A stretch of 64,000 nucleotides of DNA from contig OMOD01000046.1 in NCBI GenBank assembly GCA_900290255.1, positions 53,391 through 117,390 of the forward strand, read 5' to 3'. Source of the DNA: Candidatus Sulfotelmatobacter kueseliae (GTDB lineage: Bacteria > Acidobacteriota > Terriglobia > Terriglobales > Acidobacteriaceae). This document shows, in pieces, positions 7,708 through 15,251 of this stretch (its first letter is position 1; every line of letters begins with the position of its first letter). The notes below the pieces were generated by a model. It searched no databases. It was not told where the DNA came from and saw only the letters and a list, made by a program, of their open reading frames with translations. The position numbers and the translations under genes were made by a program.

Positions 7708-9855
7708 ATGGAAGGAAATATTTCCCGCGTCGTTCGCCTCGGTGCAGGTCTACTAGGAGTCGTGACCCTGGGATGGATTTTGACTGGCCAGGCGGCCCAA
7801 CCCATCCTGGAGGGCCTGCCCACGGACTGGACTCACCGGCACGTCATTTTCTCCCAGCCCGCGACGGCAGAGGAGACCGCGCGCATGGCGGGGGATCCGC
7901 GCTACTGGCAGCAATGGTATCGGCAGAACGCAGTGCGCGTTCTCTCCTCCGATGCTGCGGCTTCACCCGACGCGACTTCCTGGGGCATCAGGCGGACCGC
8001 TCGGCGGGCTGGCAGCCAGATTCATGCCGACTGGTCTCAGGCCCTTGGCGCCGGTGGCACCCTCGGCGCGGGCAACTTTGCCGCCAAGTATTCCTTCGGC
8101 ATTACGACAGCCAACTGCGGCAACGCGATCGCTCCGGCCGCTCCGGACTTCGTGGTTTTCAGCACCGGTCTTACGGGTGCGGCGAATCAGGCCAGCGTCA
8201 TCGCTTTTGACAATCTCTATTCCGGATGCACCCCACCTGTACCTTCCACCTATTGGGCCTACAACACCGGCGGGCAGATTCTTACTTCTCCAGTATTCTC
8301 GCGCGACGGCTCGCAGATCGCTTTTGTGCAAACCAGTGGCGGCGTAGCCAGCCTGGTTGTGCTGAAGTGGGCGGCTTCTACCGGTACCCTGGGCAGTCCT
8401 GCGACCCCGGCCGTCATGACTACGATCGCTTTAAAGAGCGGTACCGGGACTGCGACCGCCGATACAACGTCGTCCGTTTTCAATGACTACGTCAGCGACA
8501 CCGCTTGGGTGGGTGACGGCAGCGGCTGGCTCCATAAGTTCCATCCTGTGTTTACTGCCGCCCCGGTCGAAATCCGGACGGCTCCTTGGCCCGTTCAGGT
8601 TAGTACAACCGCCCATCCCGCCCTCAGCAGTCCTGTCTTTGACGGGGTGTCGGAGAATGTTTTTGTGGAAGATCAGGGCGGTTACCTCTATAGCGTAGTT
8701 GCCTCGGGCGTCTCAGCAGGGACGATCACCAAATCCGTGCAGGTAGATTTTGGCCCCTCGACCGCGGCTCTGGTATCGGGTCCTATTTTGGACAAGATTG
8801 CCGAGGAGGTGTATGCCTTTTCCTCCAACGATGGCAGCACGAATTGTGCAGCTGGAACGGCGCCGTGCTCGGCAGTCTACAAATTCCCTGCCACTTTCAC
8901 CGCCGCCACGATCCCCGCGGAAATTACTGTCGGCACCAGCAGCGCAACCGCCAATCCGCTGTATGACGGCGCCTTCGACAACGAGTTCTACTCTTCGCCT
9001 ACCCGCACGGGAAACCTTTACGTCTGTGGAAATACAGGGCTAAACCCGAGGCTGTACCAGGTGCAAATGCTGGCCGGAGCTTTTCATCTTTCCGGAGAGG
9101 TTGCACCGTTGACGCCCGCTGCAGATCATGTCGCGTGTTCCCCCGTTTCCGACATACTGAACCCAACCGCCTCGGCAGGTGCCCCCGAGGAGCGGGTGTT
9201 CTTTGGTGTGACAAATTTCGCCCACCCGACAGCATGTACCCCTCATGGGTGTGCCCAGAGTTTCGTCAGTATGCCGTGGCTGTCCAAGACGACCTACACG
9301 GTGGGCCAAGAGATCCTGATTTACCGGCCTGCAAACGGCGCGCTCGACGTCAATGTGGCTATCGTGGCAGGCACCTCGGGGACGAACGTGCCTGCATGGC
9401 CGAACGCGGCGGGTACGGCTACGGTCGATGGCAGCGTTAGCTGGCTGAACCAGGGAGTCGCCCAGTTTACTGTGATGGCAGCTTGGGCAGCTGGCCATGC
9501 CTACGCCTTGCACACCCGTATTCTCGACAGCAATGGCAACGTCGAGGTGGTGACCATTGCGGGGACTTCCGGTGGTACAGCGCCGACGAACTGGGCCACA
9601 ACTGCCGGCGGGACCACCGTGGACGGCACGCCGCCGTCGCCTCCAGCAGTGACTTGGACCAATGCCGGTCCCTTGCCCAGCGCCGCTCTGCTTGCGACCG
9701 GAGGCACGAGCGGAATTATCATCGACAACACGGTGAGCACGGGAACGCTGGCCGGAGCTTCGGAGCTATACTTCACCCCTTTGGCCAATGAGAATTGCCC
9801 GATAGCACCAGCCAGCGGGTGCGCAGTGCAGGCATCGCAGTCGGCGTTAAAATAG
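7708..9855 (+). CDS. Secreted repeat-containing protein, first gene of the peptide operon
   Basis: About 715 residues with an N-terminal signal peptide or anchor (LGAGLLGVVTLGWILTGQAA). I chose the ATG at 7708 over 7693 because GAGGAG lies seven bases upstream. The middle is Ser/Thr/Gly/Ala-rich with recurring PVFDG, SPVFSRDGSQIAF and PLYDGAFDN segments that suggest a beta-propeller or similar beta fold. Near the C-terminus are two copies of a ~60-residue module of the form W-x-Y-x-G...AGTSGTxxPxWP...TVDGSVSWxNxG (about residues 525-585 and 590-650), a pattern seen in surface and phage-tail-like proteins. No catalytic motif is visible. The stop is 23 bases from the start of the 55-aa precursor peptide gene, so co-transcription is likely. 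The link to peptide function is inference. Confidence 0.75.
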   Translation: MEGNISRVVRLGAGLLGVVTLGWILTGQAAQPILEGLPTDWTHRHVIFSQPATAEETARMAGDPRYWQQWYRQNAVRVLSSDAAASPDATSWGIRRTARRAGSQIHADWSQALGAGGTLGAGNFAAKYSFGITTANCGNAIAPAAPDFVVFSTGLTGAANQASVIAFDNLYSGCTPPVPSTYWAYNTGGQILTSPVFSRDGSQIAFVQTSGGVASLVVLKWAASTGTLGSPATPAVMTTIALKSGTGTATADTTSSVFNDYVSDTAWVGDGSGWLHKFHPVFTAAPVEIRTAPWPVQVSTTAHPALSSPVFDGVSENVFVEDQGGYLYSVVASGVSAGTITKSVQVDFGPSTAALVSGPILDKIAEEVYAFSSNDGSTNCAAGTAPCSAVYKFPATFTAATIPAEITVGTSSATANPLYDGAFDNEFYSSPTRTGNLYVCGNTGLNPRLYQVQMLAGAFHLSGEVAPLTPAADHVACSPVSDILNPTASAGAPEERVFFGVTNFAHPTACTPHGCAQSFVSMPWLSKTTYTVGQEILIYRPANGALDVNVAIVAGTSGTNVPAWPNAAGTATVDGSVSWLNQGVAQFTVMAAWAAGHAYALHTRILDSNGNVEVVTIAGTSGGTAPTNWATTAGGTTVDGTPPSPPAVTWTNAGPLPSAALLATGGTSGIIIDNTVSTGTLAGASELYFTPLANENCPIAPASGCAVQASQSALK

Positions 9856-9878
9856 AAAGACAGAGACAGGTTTCTCCT

Positions 9879-10046
9879 ATGACCATGAACGATGTGTCCT
9901 CCGACAATCCGCGCACTCCGGCGACCAAGAAGCCGTACGAAAAGCCGTCTTTTCGCTACGAAAAGGTATTTGTGACCACCGCTCTTTTCTGCGGGAAGAT
10001 GAACACGACGCAACTCAGCTGCACTCACAACCTCAGTGCGTCATGA
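9879..10046 (+). CDS. Putative RiPP precursor peptide, 55 aa
   Basis: MTMNDVSSDNPRTPATK starts at the ATG at 9879 and the frame ends at 10046, overlapping the next start by four bases (ATGA). Residues 17-29 read KKPYEKPSFRYEK, matching the YxxP-type leader motif that PqqD-like recognition domains bind in lasso and related peptide precursors. The C-terminal part (about residues 30-55) would be the core: it holds two cysteines (C38, C48), several Thr/Ser/Asn residues, and ends in Ser55. A terminal serine is the residue phosphorylated by HprK-like kinases in paeninodin-type lasso clusters (family knowledge). The ORF track hides this gene inside a longer ORF that begins at 9795. The position directly ahead of a protease, a kinase, a PqqD protein and a radical SAM enzyme is the main support. 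Confidence 0.8.
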   Translation: MTMNDVSSDNPRTPATKKPYEKPSFRYEKVFVTTALFCGKMNTTQLSCTHNLSAS

Positions 10047-10522
10047 AGCCTTCTCCACTGCTATTCGATGGTAAGCACGCCGTCAAATGCGAACTGGCGA
10101 GCGAGGTTCTGCGGTCGTCGGGGACCTTGCGCCTGCGGGTGATGGGCTGGAGCATGCTGCCCGCCGTGTGGCCCGGCGACACACTGGTGATTGAGCGCAT
10201 CGAGAGCGGCGGCGTTTCTGAAGGAGACATTGTGCTGTTTGCTCGCGATCGTCGCCTCTTCGCTCACCGCGTGCTGGCGAAGGGCAGCCCCGCCGGAGAT
10301 TCAACAATTCTGACCCGGGGCGACGCGATGCCCCAGCCCGATCCGCCCGTGGGAGATCGCGATCTACTGGGAAGAGTTGTTTTTATCCTGCGGGATGGAA
10401 AATGTATTGAGCCGAGCAAGACGCCGCGCTTTTCCGAGCGCGCGCTCTCGGCTGTGGTTCGAAATTCGGAAATCGCTGCCCGTGTCGTTGTGGGCGTACA
10501 CGGCATGCGCCAGACTTCATAG
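10043..10522 (+). CDS. Soluble S24/S26-type serine protease, putative leader peptidase
   Basis: 159 residues. It has the signal peptidase S26/LexA-like core: RVMGWSMLPAVWPGDTLVIE with a putative catalytic serine S37, a GDIVLFARD strand, and an AHRVL segment. The second catalytic residue would be H75, as in the Ser/His type (SipW, Sec11) and not the Ser/Lys type of E. coli LepB. Unlike true signal peptidases it has no transmembrane segment, so it should act in the cytoplasm. The start overlaps the precursor stop (ATGA), which ties the two genes translationally. I infer that it removes the leader from the modified precursor. It could also be a regulator of the LexA type, but there is no DNA-binding domain. 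Confidence 0.82.
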   Translation: MKPSPLLFDGKHAVKCELASEVLRSSGTLRLRVMGWSMLPAVWPGDTLVIERIESGGVSEGDIVLFARDRRLFAHRVLAKGSPAGDSTILTRGDAMPQPDPPVGDRDLLGRVVFILRDGKCIEPSKTPRFSERALSAVVRNSEIAARVVVGVHGMRQTS

Positions 10523-10537
10523 GAGTTGGGTTTTCCC

Positions 10538-11353
10538 TTGCCAGAGTTAACCGCCGAAGTTGAACGCTTCAGCCTCGTGATTGCAATCGGAGGCATGCCC
10601 ATCCGTGTCAACACGGCCGATCCGGACTTTCTCGCCTTGCTCGAGGGCCGCTATTCGGGTTTTCTGGGCTCGTCGGAGAATGCGGAAGTGGAATTCGAGG
10701 TTGAGCTCGTTCGGCCCGGCTTTGCCGATCCCGCGGCTGAAGTGCGTGTCACCCATCGCATGGGCCGGTGGTCGTTGACGCGCGGCGATTTTCGCGCCGA
10801 ATGGGAGCCGGCGTCCCGGCGCGGCTGGATTCGCCAGTCAGCCAATCCCTACTCGATCGATGCCGTTCTTCGGATCGTTCATTCGCTGGTTCTGGCCCGG
10901 CAGGGAGGCTTCCTGCTGCATTCGGCCAGCGCTCTGCGCAATGGGAAGGCATTTCTTTTCGCGGGAGTTTCCGGCGCAGGAAAGACCACGATTTCCCGTC
11001 TGGCTCCTCCCGACGCCACGCTTTTGACCGACGAGATTTCTTATATCCGCAGGCACGACGCAGGCTATGTTGCGTTCGGTACTCCGTTTACCGGGGAACT
11101 GGCCAAGCTGGGCGAAAACGTTTCGGCGCCGTTAGCGGCGCTCTATTTGCTGGCGCAAGGTCCGGAGAACCGGATCGACCCGGTTGCCCCCGGCGAGGCC
11201 GCCCGCTCCCTTCTTGCTAATGTTTTGTTTTTCGCGGAAGATGAGGAACTGGTGCGGGCGGCATTCCATTCCGCTTTCGAGTTCGTAAGCCGGGTGCCGG
11301 TCTCGCGCCTGACATTTGTGCCCGATGCCCGGGTGTGGGAGTTGATTCGATGA
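10538..11353 (+). CDS. HprK-like kinase domain protein
   Basis: About 271 residues. The C-terminal half is an HPr kinase/phosphatase-like ATPase: P-loop AGVSGAGKTTISRL at about residues 143-156 and a TDEIS segment that fits the following acidic loop. The N-terminal ~130 residues resemble the domain found ahead of the kinase in peptide-cluster homologues, but I cannot name it. In lasso clusters such as paeninodin, HprK-like proteins phosphorylate the C-terminal serine of the precursor, and the precursor here ends in serine. The track starts at a TTG at 10526 directly against AGGAG. I prefer the TTG at 10538, 12 bases after AGGAG; the exact start is uncertain. The stop overlaps the next ATG (ATGA at 11350). 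Confidence 0.8.
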   Translation: MPELTAEVERFSLVIAIGGMPIRVNTADPDFLALLEGRYSGFLGSSENAEVEFEVELVRPGFADPAAEVRVTHRMGRWSLTRGDFRAEWEPASRRGWIRQSANPYSIDAVLRIVHSLVLARQGGFLLHSASALRNGKAFLFAGVSGAGKTTISRLAPPDATLLTDEISYIRRHDAGYVAFGTPFTGELAKLGENVSAPLAALYLLAQGPENRIDPVAPGEAARSLLANVLFFAEDEELVRAAFHSAFEFVSRVPVSRLTFVPDARVWELIR

Positions 11354-11676
11354 GCAGGCTTTTTGTGGCCCGGAATCCGCGGGTGGCGGCACGTTGTCTC
11401 GACGGCGAAATGATGATCATGTCCGCCCGGGATTCGACTCTCTTCACCCTGAACCGCACCGCCACCATCCTTTGGCAGGCGGCCGACGGAACCACGCCGC
11501 TGGATGAGATCGTGCAGTCTCGGATTTGCCCGGAATTCGAAGTTGAGCCCGCCGAGGCGCTCAAAGACGCCGAAACCCTGGCTCGTGAACTGGCCGGCCA
11601 TGAGATCCTGCAGATTTCCGAAGAACCGATTCCGCAACGGAATGCGCCGGGAGAATCACCAGGAGAATCCCGATGA
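11350..11676 (+). CDS. PqqD-like peptide recognition (RRE) protein
   Basis: 108 residues with the PqqD pattern: an N-terminal beta-sheet region (NPRVAARCLDGEMMIMS, STLFTLNRTATILWQAADG) followed by a helical part (TPLDEIVQSRI, AEALKDAETLARELAGHEIL). PqqD-like proteins bind the leader of a precursor and hand it to the modifying enzyme. The start at the ATG at 11350 overlaps the kinase stop. The ORF track begins 15 bases earlier at a GTG, which I reject. The stop overlaps the radical SAM start by four bases, so the pair is translated as a unit, as is typical for PqqD with PqqE-type enzymes. The last ~20 residues are Pro/Gly-rich and probably disordered. Confidence 0.88.
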   Translation: MSRLFVARNPRVAARCLDGEMMIMSARDSTLFTLNRTATILWQAADGTTPLDEIVQSRICPEFEVEPAEALKDAETLARELAGHEILQISEEPIPQRNAPGESPGESR

Positions 11677-12782
11677 GCGGCCTCCTGGAGGAAATGACGG
11701 TAAGGGCGCTGGCCCGCAACATTCCGCTCAGCGTGCAGCTCGATCTGACCTACCGCTGCAATGAGCGCTGCGTTCACTGCTATCTCGACCATAACGACCA
11801 TGGCGAGATGACGACCGCGGAAATCAAGCACCTGCTCGACGAGATGGCCGACGCTGGTGTCTTCATTCTGACCCTGAGCGGCGGCGAAATTTTCCTGCGC
11901 AAGGATTTCTTCGAGATTTTCGAGTACGCCCGGCGGCGCTTAACGTTCTGCGTGAAGCTCAAGACCAACGCCATCCTGATTAAAGAGCGCGAGGCCGCCC
12001 GCATTCGCGATCTCGGCGTTGAATCCATCCAGATCAGCATTTATTCCCACCGCCCCGAAGTTCACGACGCCATCACGCTCGTGCCGGGCTCGCTCGAGCG
12101 CTCTTTGAATGCGATTCGCTTTCTCAAGTCCCAGGGGCTGCGCGTCGTCATTGCCAACGTGCTGATGACCCTGAATGCGCAGGACTATACCGGCGTTCGC
12201 GCCCTGGCCGACGAACTGGATGTCGACTGCACGCTCGATCCGACCATCACGCCCATGATGGATGGCAACCGTTCGGTGCTGAGCCTGAGCGTGGACCAGA
12301 GTGCCCTGCGGCAAGTCTTCCGCGACGGGGCGCTGGTGGGGAATGTGGACGAATTTTGCGCCATCCCGGCTCCGGCTCACGAGAATGATCTTGCGACCCT
12401 GCCCTGCAGCGCCAGCCACACCGCTTGCTATGTTTCGCCCTACGGCGATGTTTTTCCCTGCGTCCAGTTCCCTTTGCCCACCGGCAACGTGCGGAAGCAG
12501 CGGTTTATCGACATCTGGCGGCACTCGGATCAGATGAATGAAGTCCGTTCGATCCGCATGAAGGATCTGCCCACTTGCAGCCAGTGCACCCACGTGGCGA
12601 ATTGCACGCGCTGTCCGGGGCTGGCGTTTATGGAAGGAAACATGCGCGGGCCTTCCACGCAGGATTGCGAGAAGTCATTTGCGAGGACCGGAGTTCCGTC
12701 GGCGAATATGCTGGCGAAAGGGCGCAGGGCGGCGAATTTGATCCAAATTCGGTCGCTTCCGTCCCTTACCGCAACGGCTTGA
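11673..12782 (+). CDS. Radical SAM/SPASM peptide-modifying enzyme
   Basis: 369 residues. The radical SAM cluster motif is CNERCVHC with C29, C33 and C36. The SAM-binding glycine-rich segment TLSGGEIFLRKDFFEI follows. The C-terminal SPASM region has many cysteines (PCSASHTACYVSPYGDVFPC, then CSQCTHVANCTRCPG and a final DC), enough for auxiliary iron-sulfur clusters. Enzymes of this type install thioether, carbon-carbon or other crosslinks in precursors delivered by a PqqD partner. The likely substrate is the 55-aa peptide upstream, and cysteines C38 and C48 are possible targets; which bond is made cannot be told from sequence. Start at 11673 overlaps pqqD. Close homologues include PqqE- and SCIFF/sactipeptide-type enzymes, so the subclass is open. 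Confidence 0.93.
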   Translation: MSGLLEEMTVRALARNIPLSVQLDLTYRCNERCVHCYLDHNDHGEMTTAEIKHLLDEMADAGVFILTLSGGEIFLRKDFFEIFEYARRRLTFCVKLKTNAILIKEREAARIRDLGVESIQISIYSHRPEVHDAITLVPGSLERSLNAIRFLKSQGLRVVIANVLMTLNAQDYTGVRALADELDVDCTLDPTITPMMDGNRSVLSLSVDQSALRQVFRDGALVGNVDEFCAIPAPAHENDLATLPCSASHTACYVSPYGDVFPCVQFPLPTGNVRKQRFIDIWRHSDQMNEVRSIRMKDLPTCSQCTHVANCTRCPGLAFMEGNMRGPSTQDCEKSFARTGVPSANMLAKGRRAANLIQIRSLPSLTATA

Positions 12783-12786
12783 GTCC

Positions 12787-13974
12787 GTGCCTGCGGGTTC
12801 TACCGAAATCATGCCCGGGACTGGCCCCACCCTCGATACCGAGTGGTCCATTCTGCTAGCCGCCTGTTCCGCGATAGCACCCGAACAAAAACGAGAGCGC
12901 CTTTTGCCGCTCCTTCAGCAAACGGTCCGGTGGCAAAGGCTGTTCGCACTTGCCGATCACCACGGCACTCAGCCACTTCTATATCAGGCGCTCTCCCGCC
13001 TTGAGAACACGGTTCCTCCCGTCGAGATGCATTCGCTGAGGCAAAGCTGCCAGGCGAATCTGCGCAAGGCCCTGTTGCTTTCGCGCGAGTTGATTCGAAT
13101 CATGGAGCATCTTGCCACGCTTGACATCGAAGTGATGCCCTACAAAGGCCCGGCTCTGGCGGAATTGCTTTATACAGATATCGCTCTGCGGCAGTCCGGC
13201 GACATCGACCTGTTGATTCATCCGCGGGACCTGCCTTCGATCCTTGATGCGGCCCGTGAACTCGGGTACGCGCCGCACCAACATCTCTCCGCCTGGGAAG
13301 AACGCGCCTATCTGAAATCGGGATACGAATATGCCTTCGATGGCCCGGCCGGGCCGAATCTCCTGGAACTGCAATGGGCGATTCAGCCGCGGTTCTACGC
13401 CGTTGATTTCGACATGAACGGTTTGTTCCAACGCGCAGTCACCCTCACCGTGGCCGGCCGACAGATGAAGACGCCGTCACCCGCGGACTATTTTCTGATT
13501 CTGTCGCTGCATGCGGCCAAGCATGTGTGGGGAAGGCTGGTCTGGCTGTGCGACATCGCGCAGCTGATGAGCAGGCCAGGCCTCGATTGGAACTGGATCG
13601 GATCGCAAGCGCAAGACCTGGGCATCGCGCGCCTCTTGCGCATCACCCTGCTCGCGGCGCACCAGTTGCTGGGCGCTTCGATCCCTGCTGCAGCCGAGCA
13701 GACCATCCCGGAAGATCGTGCGACACCTGCATTGGTGCAAGAAATTCAGGCTCACATCGTCAGCGAGTCCGCCTTCAACGTCGAGTCGTTGGCCTACTTT
13801 CGCCTGATGCTGCGCCTGCGCGAAAGACGCTCCGATCGGCTGCGGTTTCTCGCCCGTCTGGTGTTTACTCCCGGCCCCGGCGAATGGGCGGCGGTTCGAC
13901 TGCCGCGGCTGCTGTTCCCCTTGTATCCCCTGGTCCGGCTTGCGCGTCTGGCGACGAGGCCGATCCGCACTTGA
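12787..13974 (+). CDS. NTP_transf_5 family nucleotidyltransferase
   Basis: About 395 residues. The family signature is seen as YKGPALAELLYT followed by RQSGDIDLLIHPRDLP, the GDxD metal-binding strand of the uncharacterised nucleotidyltransferase-like family PF14907. Such genes often sit in lasso and other peptide clusters, where their reaction is not settled. Here the gene starts with GTG only four bases after the radical SAM stop, so it belongs to the operon. An internal ATG at 12811 is an alternative start. The C-terminal ~150 residues are helical and could bind substrate. The gene converges with the MFS transporter across a 23-base gap, which marks the end of the operon. Confidence 0.82.
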   Translation: MPAGSTEIMPGTGPTLDTEWSILLAACSAIAPEQKRERLLPLLQQTVRWQRLFALADHHGTQPLLYQALSRLENTVPPVEMHSLRQSCQANLRKALLLSRELIRIMEHLATLDIEVMPYKGPALAELLYTDIALRQSGDIDLLIHPRDLPSILDAARELGYAPHQHLSAWEERAYLKSGYEYAFDGPAGPNLLELQWAIQPRFYAVDFDMNGLFQRAVTLTVAGRQMKTPSPADYFLILSLHAAKHVWGRLVWLCDIAQLMSRPGLDWNWIGSQAQDLGIARLLRITLLAAHQLLGASIPAAAEQTIPEDRATPALVQEIQAHIVSESAFNVESLAYFRLMLRLRERRSDRLRFLARLVFTPGPGEWAAVRLPRLLFPLYPLVRLARLATRPIRT

Positions 13975-13997
13975 ATGGAAAATTGCAGTCCGGAGCT

Positions 13998-15194
13998 CTA
14001 AGCAGGCCGCTCCGGCGACGCCGGTTTCCATTCTCGCAGGAACAGAAGGATCATCGCCGCGCCTCCGATAAGCGGCACCGCGAGTCCCGCCTTGAGCGTC
14101 CCGAAGCGATTCGAAGCCACTCCCACCACCCATGGAAGCGATGCCCCTCCCAGGTTGGATAGCGTGAACATCACCGAGCCGACTCGGGAAGCTTCGGAGC
14201 CAAATTCATGCGACAACATGGAAATCGTAATCGGATACACGCCCGAGAGCCCCAATCCAGCCAGACAGGCGCTCACGCCTACTCCGAGCAAATCATGCGA
14301 CAACACCAGCCCGGCCATGCCTGCGCACGCAACTACAAGTCCGATCTGCACCAGCCGGACGTCGGCGATTTTGCGCAGCAGCAGTGGTGCCAGCCACCGG
14401 CCAAGCATGAGTGAGGAATAAAAAAAAGCCGGTGTGATCACCGCCGTGGCCGCCGTCATGCTGCCCAGTGCCTTCGAATACGATGCGACCCACCCCCCGA
14501 TCGCGTTCTCCGTACCGACATAGATAAAGAACAACGCTGCCAAGGCGGGCACCGCGCCGTGGCGCCAGTTCATCGCCGGCTTTGTCTCTCCGCTTTGATT
14601 TTTAGGGGCGGCCGGTTCCTTGATCCACGAGGGCATGACCGCGATGCCGATCGCCACCAGCAGGGAAAAAACCGCCACTGCCCCGAGCAAAAGCGGGACC
14701 CGGTGACTTTTCGCAGCTGCCGCAACCAGGAACGGGCACGCCACGGCTCCCGCACTCCAGCAGAAGTTGAGCAGGTTCAAAGTCGCGCTTCGCCGCTCGG
14801 GATTGACTTCCGCCACCAGCAAATTCGCCGCCGGCACCGTCAGTCCAAGACCAGCTCCATAGGCCGCGATCGAGATGATCCCCAGCAGCCGTGGACCAGC
14901 CAGCAGCAGAGCCACGCCCGCGGCCGTGAGCACCAGACCGGACTTGATCGGCAACCGGAATCCCCAGCGCGAAGCCAGCGCACCCGAAACCGCGACCGCC
15001 AAGGTTGACGCTACATATTGCGCCGTAAACAAGGCGCCTGCCTGAGAATAGTTCAACGACCACCGTGCCGAAAGTGTTGGCAGCATGGGACCGAGCAGCA
15101 CCGTTACAATACCCACCGGAACGAACGCCATGCAGGCGGCAAGAGTCAGCGCCCGGGCGGAATCTGGAGCTTGCGGTCTGTCGGACGCGGGCAT
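13998..15194 (-). CDS. MFS transporter
   Basis: 398 residues with about 12 hydrophobic segments and a short cytoplasmic loop after TM6 (PSWIKEPAAPKNQSG). Family features are the GxLxxRxG pattern (SGALASRWGFRLP) and paired glycine-rich helices (GIISIAAYGAGLGLTVP). It resembles the FHS sugar:proton symporter group. It faces the peptide operon tail to tail, so it could be an exporter of the modified peptide, or part of the sugar locus that follows on the same strand (LacI regulator, FHS transporter). The sequence does not decide between the two. Start at 15194; no upstream ribosome-binding site is strong. Confidence 0.85.
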   Translation of the reverse strand: MPASDRPQAPDSARALTLAACMAFVPVGIVTVLLGPMLPTLSARWSLNYSQAGALFTAQYVASTLAVAVSGALASRWGFRLPIKSGLVLTAAGVALLLAGPRLLGIISIAAYGAGLGLTVPAANLLVAEVNPERRSATLNLLNFCWSAGAVACPFLVAAAAKSHRVPLLLGAVAVFSLLVAIGIAVMPSWIKEPAAPKNQSGETKPAMNWRHGAVPALAALFFIYVGTENAIGGWVASYSKALGSMTAATAVITPAFFYSSLMLGRWLAPLLLRKIADVRLVQIGLVVACAGMAGLVLSHDLLGVGVSACLAGLGLSGVYPITISMLSHEFGSEASRVGSVMFTLSNLGGASLPWVVGVASNRFGTLKAGLAVPLIGGAAMILLFLREWKPASPERPA

Positions 15195-15251
15195 GAAAAG
15201 GGCCGGGGCGTTATGTTATCACTTGCACCAGAACGAAACGTGGTTTGGATG

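Noticed and set aside
9879-13974. A classical lasso peptide cluster
   Set aside because: Leader, kinase and nucleotidyltransferase fit, but no B2 transglutaminase-like protease and no asparagine-synthetase-like cyclase is present; a radical SAM enzyme is.
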